Source: CBDCWT01 sp965223305
GTDB lineage: Bacteria > Planctomycetota > Planctomycetia > Pirellulales > Pirellulaceae
Direction: 5' to 3'
Assembly (NCBI GenBank): GCA_965223305.1
Contig: CBDCWT010000087.1
Location: forward strand, 1-56,393
Length of the DNA: 56,393 bases
Positions 33,454 through 43,084 of the stretch are shown here, in pieces. A program made the position numbers and the translations under genes. The notes under the pieces were generated by a model that was not told the DNA's origin, made no database searches, and saw only the letters and a list, made by a program, of their open reading frames with translations. Numbering within the stretch: position 1 is the stretch's first letter; each line of letters begins with the position of its first letter.

Positions 33454-34887
33454 TCAGACCGCTGGTGACTCGTCCCAGGGTGGCCGCCAAATAGGCAGTT
33501 GGGGGAAAATCGCCGACGCTGTTTCGACGGCCACTCTTGTCGATGCCTGCAAACGGCCTGCGGCGACCGCACCGCGAACGTCTGTGTGACCCAGTACGAG
33601 CTGCGCGAGTGAGGACGTGTCGCACTCGATATAACTCCGTCCTACCCGCCCGGCTGTCAACTTCGTCTGTCGAGAGCCAACCGCCAATCCGTACTTTTCG
33701 CCGTTGAGCTGCAGGCCCAATTCGGATGGCAACGGCAGACCAACTCGCTTCGATCTGCGAGTGAACTCCCGGCCAAGCGACTTTAGAAAACGGATCGGGT
33801 CCGCGAACCGAACCATCGACACTTCACCGCTTTCTGCTTCGTAATAGTGCTGTTCGCCTCCAGCCGCTGTGAACACGCCGTGTAACGGGTCATGCGGCGC
33901 TGCGTGAAGCTGCACGTAGTGCCGGTCCTGCTCAATGGCGTCGCGGCAAGCCCGTGCCAACAGTGCGTTTCCTGCATCCGCGCGGTCGCTCGCCGTGACC
34001 AGTTCAAGAATCCTGCTCTCGCGCACAACTGCGTAGCCGACGATCGGCGTCAGGCTATCGCTCAACTCCATCTTGTCCGGTCCGTCAATCGCGACATATA
34101 TCCGGTCATAGCCGCGGCGGCTAATCAACCAATGCCAATAGGCGTCCGTCCGAATCGCAGGACCGAAGGCGCCGTTCGCGTACTCTTCATACAAACGAAC
34201 CAGCGCCGCTTGCTCCACGTGCCGCCAAATACGAATCTTCAGCTGGGACTTGTCAGGGCCTAACAGAGACCGTGTTGCCGGCTCACTCTCTCTCAAGTAG
34301 GAGAGTATCTCCAGAGCGTTCGCCGAAGAATAGCTATGACGAAGGCAGATGCTCCAGCCGCGCTCCATAAACCACTCGGGGTGCGATGTCCGCAGTACGC
34401 CGTACTCGACGTCCCCGTCAGCAATTCGTGACTCAATGGCCTCCAACAGCAAGCCGTCCAGACCCTCGGATCTCAGCTCGGGCAAGCTGACGAAGTCGTT
34501 GACCACCATGATCGGCAGGATCCGCTCGCCGAAGTGGATTGCACACTTCATCAGCTGCGCATGTGCCATCACCTGTTCGCCGCGTTTGACCACCAATCGA
34601 TCGCGCGGCTCATAGTCGGGCCGTTCGAGCTGTGCTTGAAATTCCGCCGCGGAAGGTTGGTGAAGAAGGCTGACCAACAGGCGGTGGATCGCGTGGTGGT
34701 CGCCTGCACGAGCTGGTACGACCGTGTCCAAGCAGTGGGCCGTTCTCGTACCGACCGGTGGGCCCTTCGCGACGGTAAGCGAGGAGGACGAGGAAACCGA
34801 GTTGGTTTGCCCAGACCTCTTTTTTGCACCAAGACCTCCTGGACGCCCTTGCTTCTTCCGGCCGCGCAGAGTCTCTGTACTGCTCAT
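33454..34887 (-). CDS. Large GNAT-type acetyltransferase (Eis-like layout)
   Basis: 477 aa. After a basic, Ser-rich N-terminal tail (about 50 residues), a GNAT fold begins with VVPARAGDHHAIHRLL, and VMAHAQLMKCAIHFG, IMVVNDFVSLPELRSEGLDGLLLEAI, YGVLRTSHPEWFMERGW correspond to its central strands and acetyl-CoA region. A second GNAT-like half follows (IVGYAVVRESRILELVTA ... ALLARACRDAI). The C-terminal part with LQLNGEKYGLAVG resembles an SCP2-like lid as in Eis-type proteins; that comparison is from memory. AGAAGGGA lies 10 bp before the ATG. Substrate unknown. Confidence 0.75.
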   Translation of the reverse strand: MSSTETLRGRKKQGRPGGLGAKKRSGQTNSVSSSSSLTVAKGPPVGTRTAHCLDTVVPARAGDHHAIHRLLVSLLHQPSAAEFQAQLERPDYEPRDRLVVKRGEQVMAHAQLMKCAIHFGERILPIMVVNDFVSLPELRSEGLDGLLLEAIESRIADGDVEYGVLRTSHPEWFMERGWSICLRHSYSSANALEILSYLRESEPATRSLLGPDKSQLKIRIWRHVEQAALVRLYEEYANGAFGPAIRTDAYWHWLISRRGYDRIYVAIDGPDKMELSDSLTPIVGYAVVRESRILELVTASDRADAGNALLARACRDAIEQDRHYVQLHAAPHDPLHGVFTAAGGEQHYYEAESGEVSMVRFADPIRFLKSLGREFTRRSKRVGLPLPSELGLQLNGEKYGLAVGSRQTKLTAGRVGRSYIECDTSSLAQLVLGHTDVRGAVAAGRLQASTRVAVETASAIFPQLPIWRPPWDESPAV

Positions 34888-35037
34888 TTTCCAGCATCCC
34901 TTCTGCTGTGTTCGCTCGCTTCCGCTGCGCTTTGATCCCTACCATATATCCCTTTGACTAAAAGTCTAGTAGGAGTGGCCGCAAAGTTTTTTCGGGAAAG
35001 AGGCTGAACGAGAACTCCGCGCGATGCAAGTAATCGG

Positions 35038-36549
35038 TCATGACGGCAACGTTCTGAGAGTACCCCGGTGTTCTTCAACCAGACTTGCCCGCCGTTGCTC
35101 GACGAACGGCTGGAGCGCTTGGTTGAGGCGGGTGATCTCCTGATGGCGCTGACGTCTCTTACCGCGTGGCAACGAGGCGTGCACCCAGTGCGCCTTCTGT
35201 TGCATCAGTGTTTCGGTTTCGGACGTGCGTTCGACAAAGCGCTCGGGCTGATAGACGGTGCGACGGATTTGCTGCTTGAGCTCTGGGAGCCGTGCGCAGT
35301 GGATTTCCGGGCGCGCAAGGGGCAGTTTGGCGGTCGCCGTCGCCAGGACGAAGGCGGGTGCCGGAAAACCGAAGAAGCGATAGATGATGGCATCGGTCAG
35401 CTGGTCGTACTTTGCTCCGCCGATGCCATGCACGAACAGGTCTCCCAGCAGAAGTCGAGCATACATCGTGGTCATGAGTGCGCGGGGGGCGCACTTTGCG
35501 CGTGGCAGCACTCTGTTGCAGTTGTTCCACTGCCTGACGCGCGCACCCGCCAGGCGAGAGATCGAGTTCCCAAGAATCTCCCGCGCGATCGGTGAGCAAC
35601 AGTTGCTTGCCAGCACGTCTTATGAACAGCGGTCGCCGCCGAGGATCGTCGACGGTCCACGTCCAAAACGGCGTCTCCAGCCAATCATCGACGGTTTGCA
35701 GCTGGGGGACGGGGTGGGTTTGACTGCGTACTCGATTGACCCGTCGGTATTCCAACAGTGCAGCATTGTGAATGCGGTGAAAGTCGGGCAGGCGATCGAG
35801 TAGATGGGCCAGGAACCAGAGGAACGACGGTTGATTGCAAACAACGCTGAGCGGCAACTCGCCGTTTTCAATTCCCCCATCGCCGTTCGACGGACCGGCG
35901 TGCCGCGGCAAGGCACTCACCAAGTTGCCGGTGCTCGCGTGCGGCGGCGACTGCGGCCGGCCACATAGTGCGGATCAGCGGCTCGTCGCCCAACGGCATC
36001 GCCATGTCGCTAATCCGCTGGCTGAAGGACTCGAAACAGTCCAAGATCCATCACTGCTCGTTCTTCGTAAGGCACGGGGGCAGCCGATCGGTCGAATGCC
36101 ACGAACTCGACCCGCGGGCCGCTCGACCGAACCAGCGGGGACACGGACGGTCGTGCTGGGAGTCCACATCGTTGTCGATCAGAAGGTGGATGGCATGCCC
36201 TTTGAGCTGGCGAGCCAGCTTGGCGGCGACGAAACTCTTGAACCAGACACCCGGGTGGTAGAGTTCGGGTTGATGTCCCCGTCAGCACGAGTGGCGTGTT
36301 AGCGGCTGGCTGAGGTTCGGCCGACCGTGTCCCGGCGTAATCTTGGGCGGCCGCAAGCAGCTCCGCGCGGGCGCTCCGAGCCACATCTGCCATCATGCGG
36401 CCGTTCAGCTCGTAGTCGGCTGCAGTTTGTTGGATGCGGTGAGTTGGCAGTTCGCTGGCAACAGAGAGCGGAGGTTCTACGAGGCGGGCGCCGTCCTCTA
36501 GCGGGGCGCGCAGGCGCCGACGCTGGAGTACGCCATCGGTCTGAATCAT
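35038..36549 (-). pseudogene. Conserved hypothetical protein, multiply frameshifted (weakly BshC-like)
   Basis: Reading leftward from the ATG at 36549, coding-like sequence passes through all three frames: LVLTG then GHQPELYHPGVWFKSF (shift at the CCCC 36277-36280), LLIDNDVD then VSPLVRSSGPRVEFVAF (near 36150), YEERAVMD then CFESFSQRISD (near 36055), then NGELPLSVVCNQPSFLWFL and finally MTTMYARLLLGDLFVHGIGGAKYDQLTD. The intact protein would be about 500 aa. The TG-HQPEL..G.W.K motif and the later GGAKYDQ..FG segment faintly recall BshC, the putative cysteine-adding enzyme of bacillithiol synthesis; this is a guess. Its start overlaps the glycosyltransferase stop (ATGA). It is either decayed or badly sequenced. 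Confidence 0.65.
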
Positions 36550-37291
36550 CCGGGTTCTTCCCCGCAGGCATACGACAGCGGTCGCCGATCACCGCCGGCT
36601 GCTGCTGCGGCCTGATCGAGCACGCGATGGTAGTACTCGAGTCGCGTGTGTGCATCGTCGAGCACTCCACCAAATGACCGGTCCTCATCGAGATAGATCA
36701 AGGGGACTGGTCGCTCTTCGATCACCAGCTGGTTGAAGGCCGCCTTGCACCCACAGCTCTAAGGGCATCGCGTAGCCGTCTTCGACAAGCTGCAGCCGGC
36801 GAAGAGCACTCACTCGATAGGCTTTGAAGCCGCAGAAGGCATCGGTCAGCTGGAGACCGAGTCGTCGATTCAGCTCTTCAGTGACCTTCTGATTGATCAG
36901 ACGCCGATCAGTCGGTGGGGCGTCGTCACCTGGGAACTGCTGCAGGTACCGGCTGCCTGAGACAATGTCCACAGACCGGCACGCTTCGACGAACTGCGGG
37001 ATCCGCTGCGGCTCGTGCTGGCCGTCGCAGTCGATCGTAACGATCGTCTCATATTCGTGTTGGATGGCATAGCAGAACGCTGTTCGCAGTGCCGCACCGT
37101 AGCCCCGATTCTGACGGTGCGTTACCACCTGGACATCAGATATCTCAGCCAGCAGCTCGGTGGTGCCGTCCGAGGAACCATCATCGACGACCAGAATGTT
37201 GTCGCTGAAGCGTTTCACTTCGGCCAGCACCTGCCGGACGAATTTCGCTTCGTTGTAAACAGGTTAATGCGGTGAGCCAGCTTTGCGGCAT
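36546..37291 (-). pseudogene. Family 2 glycosyltransferase, frameshifted at both ends
   Basis: The central open frame (36685-37230) has the GT2 signature: ILVVDDGSSDGTTELL, NRGYGAALRTAF, TIDCDGQHEP and the DxD-like IDCDG, then GSRYLQQFP and DAFCGFKAYR. With one base removed at the TT pair at 37264, the protein begins at ATG 37291 as MPQSWLTALPVYNEAKF, a normal GT2 start. With one base removed near 36743 it continues WVQAAFNQLVIEERPVPLIYLDEDRSFGG to a TGA at 36546-36548. That stop overlaps the next ATG, an arrangement that makes the reconstruction credible. Likely a dolichyl-phosphate mannosyltransferase-like or lipid-linked sugar transferase without membrane helices. Confidence 0.8.
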
Positions 37292-37599
37292 GTTAAATCG
37301 GCCAGCTTTCTGACGAGGTGTACTTAACCTGCTTTGGAGAGAAGGGGACTTGAAGACACCCTCTGAGGCGGGGTAACGCTCTCATTCTAGACAACGCCCG
37401 ATGGTAGTCAACGCAGAGCTTTGGTGGGCGAGCTGCGTACGCGCCTTTTGCGCCGCAACAAGAGCGCCTCACTTTGCACCAACGTGTGGGGTGACATCGC
37501 GGCAGAGTCCTGTGCCGGTTGCGTTTGCGCTGCCAAACGATATGGTAGGAAAGGGTATGCGCCTAGCGGTGCACCGGCTTACGTTGATCGAGGTAACTC
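37292..37599. other. Divergent intergenic region
   Basis: It separates the glycosyltransferase operon (leftward) from the response regulator (rightward). Apart from the promoter at 37384-37411, I see only a possible weak rightward TTGCGT-N16-TATGGT at about 37520-37547. No ORF is convincing. Confidence 0.4.
37384..37411 (-). promoter_or_regulatory. Sigma70-like promoter for the glycosyltransferase operon
   Basis: On the minus strand TTGACT (37411-37406) and TAGAAT (37389-37384) are separated by 16 bp, about 93 bp before the reconstructed ATG at 37291. The match is good but no experimental support can be seen. Confidence 0.45.
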
Positions 37600-38494
37600 A
37601 TGGCCAGGGTGTTGGTTGTCGACGACTCTCCCGTCGATCGCCGTCTTGTGGGCGGATTGCTAGGCAAGTCATCGAGCATGGAAGTCGAATATGCTGCCGA
37701 TGGTGCGGAGGCGTTGGCGCGTATGCGGTCCGAGGCGCCTCACGTCGTCGTGACCGACTTAATCATGCCAAACATGAGCGGTCTCGAGTTGGTCGCCGCT
37801 GCCGTGCACGATTTCCCCATGGTGCCGGTGATCTTGATGACCGGCAGAGGCAGCGAGTCGATCGCGGTTCAGGCGCTCAAAGCCGGCGCTGCCAGCTACG
37901 TCCCAAAAAGTGTGCTGGCCGACTTGTTGCTGGACACTGTCGAGAACGTCTTATCGGTCTCTCAGCAAGAGCAAACGCAGACCAAACTGATGGACTGCAT
38001 GACTGGTTGCCGGTTCACCGTCGAGAACGATGCCGGTATGGTGCCGGCACTTGTGAACTACCTGAGGTTGTTTGTGCGCAAGACGGGTCTCTGCGACGAG
38101 ACGAGCAGCATTCGTACTGGCGTTGCCTTGGAAGAGGCACTGAACAACGCGCTCTTCCATGGAACCTCGAGCTCGATTCGGAAACTCGCGAGGGTGATCG
38201 CGCTATCTACTGGGCGCTCGTCCAAGAGCGGCAGCGATCCGAGCCGTATTGCCACCGCAGGATTTCACGTGGACGTGGAACTGACCGAGACCGAAGGGCG
38301 GTTCTCAGTTCGCGATGAAGGTCCAGGCTTCGATCCGGCACAGCTCCCGGATCCAACCGATCCAGCTAATCTCGAAAAAACCGAGCGGTCGCGGGCTGCT
38401 GCTGATGCGCACCTTCATGGACGAAGTTGTCTTTAATGAAGCCGGCAATCACGTGACGCTGGTCAAGAAGAAACAAAATCATAGAGCCAGCTAA
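37600..38494 (+). CDS. Response-regulator receiver fused to an RsbW-like HATPase (frameshifted)
   Basis: The ATG at 37600 starts a REC domain (VLVVDDSP, phosphoacceptor Asp53 in VTDLIMP, Lys103 in VPKS). A GHKL ATPase of the anti-sigma/serine-kinase type follows: N box EEALNNALFHGN, G1 DEGPGFDP, G2 SGRGLLLMRTFMD. As written the frame stops at 38436, but three homopolymer slips explain this: an A missing at 38163, a T added at 38263-38265 and an A added at 38375-38380. Corrected, it runs through VFNEAGNHVTLVKKK to the TAA at 38492. REC-HATPase proteins usually control a PP2C/STAS partner-switching cascade; none is visible here. Confidence 0.82.
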
Positions 38495-38515
38495 GTCACT
38501 GCCCGGTCGTGAAAG

Positions 38516-39304
38516 TCAGCACCAGCGCACTGGGTCTTGCTCCTGCCGGCTAGGCCAAATGCGCAGATCGTCAAACTGCTGCTGCAGGACCGCCGCCAGT
38601 TGCTCGACCGCGAACCGCTCGCTGGCAAAGTGACCGGTCAGCAACAGACAGACGTCCGTCGCAGCGGCTTCGAGACACGTGTGGAAATTGGTCTCTCCGG
38701 TGACGAACAGCTCGCATCCCACCGCCCGCGCCTCACTTAAGAACTGGCCCGCGCTCCCGCAGGCGACGCCCGCCGTGGTGATTCGACGCTCCGCATCGCC
38801 GACGCAGTGCAGATGTTCTATCTTGAGAAATCTCTGCAAGCGCTGCGTGATGGATGCCAATGAAGCGGGTTCGGAGAAGCGGCCCCATCGTCCGGACCCC
38901 AGCTCGCTCAGATCGCTGCTTGCGACGAGCGGACGGATTTCGCTCAGTCCCAGACCTTCGGCCAGTTGCTGGTTGATTCCTTCAGCCGCAGAGTCGAAAG
39001 CAGTATGGGGACTCACGACAGCGACACCTGCTTCGATCAGTTTCAGCAACAGACGTCCGGGAACGGTTTCCGAGGTGATCTGCTGCAGTGGTCGGAAAGG
39101 CAGGGGGTGATGGGTGACGATCAGATCGGCACCTTCGTCAACCGCCTCGACCGCACTTTCGGGGGTGACTGTCAACGCGACCATCGCCTGCTGCACGGGG
39201 CGGTCCAGGTGACCCACCAGAAGCCCTACGTTGTCCCATTCTTCTGCCAGCGCCGGCGGCGCAAACTCGTTCAAGAATTCACTGATTTCACGGACTGTAC
39301 GCAT
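38516..39304 (-). CDS. Nif3-like dinuclear metal-centre protein (DUF34)
   Basis: 262 aa from the ATG at 39304 (MRTVREISEFLNEFAP), preceded by AAGGGCGG; the 45 residues upstream in the same frame are not part of the family. Metal-site motifs: EEWDNVGLLVG, DLIVTHHPLPF, VSPHTAFD and the late GHFASER. The family is widespread and often annotated as GTP cyclohydrolase type 2, but its physiological role is unclear. It converges with the receiver gene on one side and is divergent from the kinase on the other. Confidence 0.92.
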   Translation of the reverse strand: MRTVREISEFLNEFAPPALAEEWDNVGLLVGHLDRPVQQAMVALTVTPESAVEAVDEGADLIVTHHPLPFRPLQQITSETVPGRLLLKLIEAGVAVVSPHTAFDSAAEGINQQLAEGLGLSEIRPLVASSDLSELGSGRWGRFSEPASLASITQRLQRFLKIEHLHCVGDAERRITTAGVACGSAGQFLSEARAVGCELFVTGETNFHTCLEAAATDVCLLLTGHFASERFAVEQLAAVLQQQFDDLRIWPSRQEQDPVRWC

Positions 39305-39448
39305 CGAACCGCCCTTGTCGTCTGATCTTGCCCCCGACCGCTGGACGCAGCCAGAGCACCTTTGCTGATCCTCCACTCCGGTCCCGATCGGCCAGACCGG
39401 CGCCCTTGCGATAACCCGCCTGCCCGAGTCGATGTGCAAAGGCGATTA

Positions 39449-39457
39449 TGGTACAAT
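39449..39457 (+). promoter_or_regulatory. Extended -10 element before the kinase gene
   Basis: TGGTACAAT fits the TGnTAtaAT extended -10 consensus and lies 50 bp before the kinase ATG at 39507. No clear -35 box is present. Confidence 0.4.
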
Positions 39458-39506
39458 ACTTTGTCACTTCCGCGAATCTGTCTACTCACCCGTTAGGTCT
39501 ACGGGA

Positions 39507-40805
39507 ATGCAAGTTTCGCAAACCGCGACCGAGTTCCTGACGCTGTTGAAACGCAGTCGGCTGCTGTCCTGGGACGACCTGCAGGATGCGGCGGTCACGA
39601 TCGCCCAGTTCGACGATCCATCGCGACAGCAAGTCGCAGACGCGCTGGTAGACGACGGCTTCTTGACCAAATTCCAAGCCGAGCGGCTCGTGACAGGCAA
39701 CTCGCGCGGGCTAGTGCTCGATGGATACAAGATCCTCGAAGTGTTGGGCGCCGGAGGCATGGGATGGGTCTATATCGCTGAGGAGTTGGAGACAAAGTGG
39801 CGTGTTGCTTTGAAGGTCTTGCCAGAAGAGTGCCGCGACGATGCAGGTACGTTGGCGCGGTTCCAACTGGAAGCTCAAGCCGGCATGCGGCTCAAGCATC
39901 CCAACATCGTCCGCACAATCGCGCTCAAACAGGCGGACGATATCTACGGGCCGATCGACTATGTGGTGATGGAGCTGGTTCGCGGTGTGACCCTCTTCGA
40001 GTTGCTATTGATGAAAAAGCGTCTGGAAGTCGGGCATGCTTGCGACATTATCATGCAGGCGGCCTGTGGCTTGGAGTACTCACATCAACAGGGGCTCATC
40101 CACCGCGACATTAAACCTGAGAACCTTCTGGTCTGTACCGACGGCACCGCTAAGATACTTGACTTCGGCCTGGCCATGGTCGATGAAAATGACGAAGAGT
40201 TCTCGATGGCCATGATTTTTGGACAAAATCGACTTGGCACTGCGGACTACATTTCACCTGAACAGTACATCGACAGCTATCAGGTTGATCCGCGGGCGGA
40301 CATTTACAGTCTCGGATGCACGCTCTACTTTGCGCTCACCGGCCGCGTTCCGTTTCCGTTCAAATCTTCAGCACAGAAGCTGAAAGCACATCTGAAGAAG
40401 AAGCCGACTCCGGTCAACGAACTGCGCGATGATGTGCCAGAGCGTCTGGCGGCCATCGTGGCCAAGATGATGGCCAAACACCCGGAAAACCGGGTTCAGT
40501 CGGCTGCTGCCGTTGCCGACTACTTAAGACCGTTCGCTGAACGAAAGTCCTATTCGATCAACTTCCGGTCGGTACTCAATGCCCGCACCGCCTACGCCAA
40601 GAAGCGGTTTGCGAGTGGCTACTCTAAGGCGAAACCGAAGTCGACGCACGAGTTGGAGATCGTTCCTACGCCGAAGAGCGAGCCTTCACAGGACGAAATA
40701 ACTCGGCAATCCACCATCGAGACGATTGTGCGGGAAGAAACACGGCTCGATCAATCGGCCGCACAGAAAAAACGCCCCGACTCGCTTACTGGCGAAGGTG
40801 GCTGA
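39507..40805 (+). CDS. Cytosolic serine/threonine protein kinase
   Basis: 432 aa from the ATG at 39507 (MQVSQTATEFLTLL); the frame extends upstream without a better start. Residues 1-70 are the helical extension seen before many planctomycete kinases (DDLQDAA .. FLTKFQAERLV). The kinase domain has GAGGMGWVY, Lys103 in VALKVL, HRDIKPENLL (His199), DFG (Asp219), and the activation-segment GTADYISPEQ, with DIYSLGCTLYFALTG. All catalytic residues are present. There is no transmembrane helix or PASTA/WD domain; the ~110-residue basic tail ends in a Glu/Thr/Arg-rich stretch. Targets unknown. Confidence 0.94.
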   Translation: MQVSQTATEFLTLLKRSRLLSWDDLQDAAVTIAQFDDPSRQQVADALVDDGFLTKFQAERLVTGNSRGLVLDGYKILEVLGAGGMGWVYIAEELETKWRVALKVLPEECRDDAGTLARFQLEAQAGMRLKHPNIVRTIALKQADDIYGPIDYVVMELVRGVTLFELLLMKKRLEVGHACDIIMQAACGLEYSHQQGLIHRDIKPENLLVCTDGTAKILDFGLAMVDENDEEFSMAMIFGQNRLGTADYISPEQYIDSYQVDPRADIYSLGCTLYFALTGRVPFPFKSSAQKLKAHLKKKPTPVNELRDDVPERLAAIVAKMMAKHPENRVQSAAAVADYLRPFAERKSYSINFRSVLNARTAYAKKRFASGYSKAKPKSTHELEIVPTPKSEPSQDEITRQSTIETIVREETRLDQSAAQKKRPDSLTGEGG

Positions 40806-40817
40806 GCTAACGCTCAG
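40802..40817. terminator. Small shared hairpin between converging genes
   Basis: CTGAGC-TAAC-GCTCAG spans the kinase stop and the helicase stop, which are only 8 bp apart. The stem is six pairs without a T-run, so it is a weak terminator at best. Confidence 0.35.
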
Positions 40818-43084
40818 GTCAAGTTACCGACCCGCTCGACTTGTTCCAACGTCATGTCCGTGCTGGAGGGATCCACGCGTCGGCAACATTCCTCCAGTTG
40901 CTTGGCAAGCCCTTCCATTTCAGCCTGCCACTCGGCTTCGTCGGCGTCCGCCGGGCACACTCGTTTGAACTCGGCAACTAGCAGAATCAAACGCAGCAAA
41001 TGCCGAAAGATAATACCTTCTTGTTTTTGAAGGCGTTTGCTGGTCACGAACTTCTGGAAGTCGCCGCCAAACTCCAAGAGCTCGCCAGCAACCCACACCG
41101 CACTTGTGCGGAGGTCGTGAACGCCGGGGAAGTCGTGATCGAAGAGCAAGCGGAGCTTCTCGGCGAGCGTCAGGATCCAAACCCGTTCTTCCTCGAACAT
41201 GCCACGCTCTGCGGGTTCGGCGGTTTCTGCGGCGCTGAGTTGTTCAGGAGTGGCCAGCCCCAATTGGAGCAACTGCACATCGAGCCTTGTTGTGGCGAGC
41301 GGCCCGGCCGGTAGCTCGTCTTGACTCGGGACTCTGACAAAGCGCGCCACCGAGCCCGGCATGTCGAGAACGCTTTCCATGGCCTGGATCCGCTCGTTGG
41401 AATCAGCCACGCCCAGGTGGTTCACCAGGAAACCACCGTAGAGGGGGTGGACTCCGCGAAACTGAAGTAACCGATCAAGTTGTTCGGTGGGATAGGCCAT
41501 GCGGGGATGGTACTCCTCGAGTACGGCATCGCCGGACTGGTTGTTTTCATCCGCCGGCTGGGGTGGCGCCGGCTCCAGCGTGACATAGCCGGCGGTCCAC
41601 AGAGTCCGCAGCATTTGCTCGAGATTTGCTTGGGCATTCGTCAGCCGCTTCCCATCCAATAGTCGCTTGCTTACCAACTGTCGAACCAAGTCGACATCCG
41701 GAGAAGCGCTCAACATGAAAGCCAAAAGACGCCAAGGCAGCGGCCCTCGGCTGGCCAACTTGCCAGGCGCCGCAGTACACAGCTTTTCAAAATGCGACTC
41801 ATTCCAGTACTGCTGGTTCGTTCGCCGCGTCGGCATTTTTTTCTTGAGCGCCTTCTTGGCCTTCCTCAGTCCCGGATCCTTTGTATCTTCCGGAATCTGG
41901 TCATACTTGACGCGCCACCGCGCAATCTTGACGTCATCCTCATGCGCCAACGCGAAGACGAAGCCCTCGCTATCGTACTGTGGACGGCCGGCGCGGCCGA
42001 ACATTTGATGAGCCGAGCTCGGATCGATCAGACGTTTGTTGTCGGGCGGGCCCTTGAGCAGGTTGGGCAGCACGATGCTGCGGGCCGGCAGGTTGATCCC
42101 CGCCGCCAACGTCTCCGTACAGACACACACGGACAACAACTTGCGTTGAAATAGATCCTCCACAATCCGCCGGTACATCGGCAGCACACCCGCGTGATGA
42201 ACGCCCACACCGCGGAGCAGTATCTGTCGAAGCTTGGGGCCGGCGCCATGAGACCAATCGAAGCTATCGAGCGCCTCGACCAGCTGCGATTGCTGCCCCT
42301 TCTGCAACAGCTGTTTTCCTTTGAGCTGTTCGGCCACGTTCCAGCACTCGTCTCGATTGAAGCAGAAAATCAACGCAGGTGTGAACCGTGAGGTATCATC
42401 CCCGGCTGCCATCTGTTCGACTTGCTCGTTCAGCAACTGATCGCCAACCCATTGGTAAGTCAGCGGCACGCGACGCGTTTCACTTTGGACAAGTTCCACG
42501 CCGCGCTCGTGTACTTTCCGCAGCCAGCTGACAAATTCGTATGCATTGCCAACCGTAGCTGACAGCAACAACAGCCTCACGTGGGGAGGCAGTAGTCCCA
42601 GCGTGAACTCCCAGACAATTCCCCGCTCAGGATCGTTGAAGCTATGAAATTCATCCATCACGACAGCGGATACGTCGTCGAAGTTGAATTCGCCGCGATG
42701 GAGCAAGCGGTTAAAGAGGATCTCTGCAACTACTACCAGAATCGGCGCGTCTGGGTTGACGCGGCGATTACCGGTCACTAATCCGACGTCCTCTTCTCGA
42801 AACCCCCACTGCACGGCGGCACTCTGCATTTCGCGCAGCTTCTGTTCGGTGAGCGCAATCAAAGGCGTCGTGTAGTAGGCCCTCTTTCCCAGATGCAACG
42901 CCTCAAATAGAGCTGCCTCTGCGATCAACGTTTTGCCGGTCCCCGTCGGTGCGCACACGAGCACCCCTTGCTCAGACGAGAACCACGACAGCAGGGCCTC
43001 TTCCTGAACCGGATAGGGATCGTGCGCTAGCACATCCAGATAACGCGTTGCGAGCTCGTCCCGCGATAGGGTCTCTGGCTGCAT
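40814..43084 (-). CDS. Ski2-like DEAD/DEAH-box helicase
   Basis: 756 aa. Superfamily 2 motifs in order: Q-like YPVQEEAL, Walker A APTGTGKT (residues 45-52), TTPLIALTEQ (Ia), DEFH in VVMDEFHSF (II), LLSATVG (III), TETLAAGINLPARSIVLP (V), and QMFGRAGRPQYD (VI). The C-terminal half has the winged-helix and helical-bundle length of Ski2/Mtr4-type RNA helicases. It is probably an ATP-driven RNA (or DNA) unwinding enzyme in the cytosol. It converges with the kinase gene. A leftward stop at 43088 just before its ATG hints at a former upstream coding sequence. Confidence 0.93.
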   Translation of the reverse strand: MQPETLSRDELATRYLDVLAHDPYPVQEEALLSWFSSEQGVLVCAPTGTGKTLIAEAALFEALHLGKRAYYTTPLIALTEQKLREMQSAAVQWGFREEDVGLVTGNRRVNPDAPILVVVAEILFNRLLHRGEFNFDDVSAVVMDEFHSFNDPERGIVWEFTLGLLPPHVRLLLLSATVGNAYEFVSWLRKVHERGVELVQSETRRVPLTYQWVGDQLLNEQVEQMAAGDDTSRFTPALIFCFNRDECWNVAEQLKGKQLLQKGQQSQLVEALDSFDWSHGAGPKLRQILLRGVGVHHAGVLPMYRRIVEDLFQRKLLSVCVCTETLAAGINLPARSIVLPNLLKGPPDNKRLIDPSSAHQMFGRAGRPQYDSEGFVFALAHEDDVKIARWRVKYDQIPEDTKDPGLRKAKKALKKKMPTRRTNQQYWNESHFEKLCTAAPGKLASRGPLPWRLLAFMLSASPDVDLVRQLVSKRLLDGKRLTNAQANLEQMLRTLWTAGYVTLEPAPPQPADENNQSGDAVLEEYHPRMAYPTEQLDRLLQFRGVHPLYGGFLVNHLGVADSNERIQAMESVLDMPGSVARFVRVPSQDELPAGPLATTRLDVQLLQLGLATPEQLSAAETAEPAERGMFEEERVWILTLAEKLRLLFDHDFPGVHDLRTSAVWVAGELLEFGGDFQKFVTSKRLQKQEGIIFRHLLRLILLVAEFKRVCPADADEAEWQAEMEGLAKQLEECCRRVDPSSTDMTLEQVERVGNLT

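Noticed and set aside
35068..35595. 175-codon + strand ORF across the GHQPE-type gene
   Set aside because: The opposite strand shows conserved protein motifs through several frames; this ORF has none.
37401..38318. 305-codon ORF overlapping the response regulator
   Set aside because: Only a short stretch (NLELDSETREGDR..) is real, and it belongs to the regulator after correcting two homopolymer slips. The rest is off-frame.
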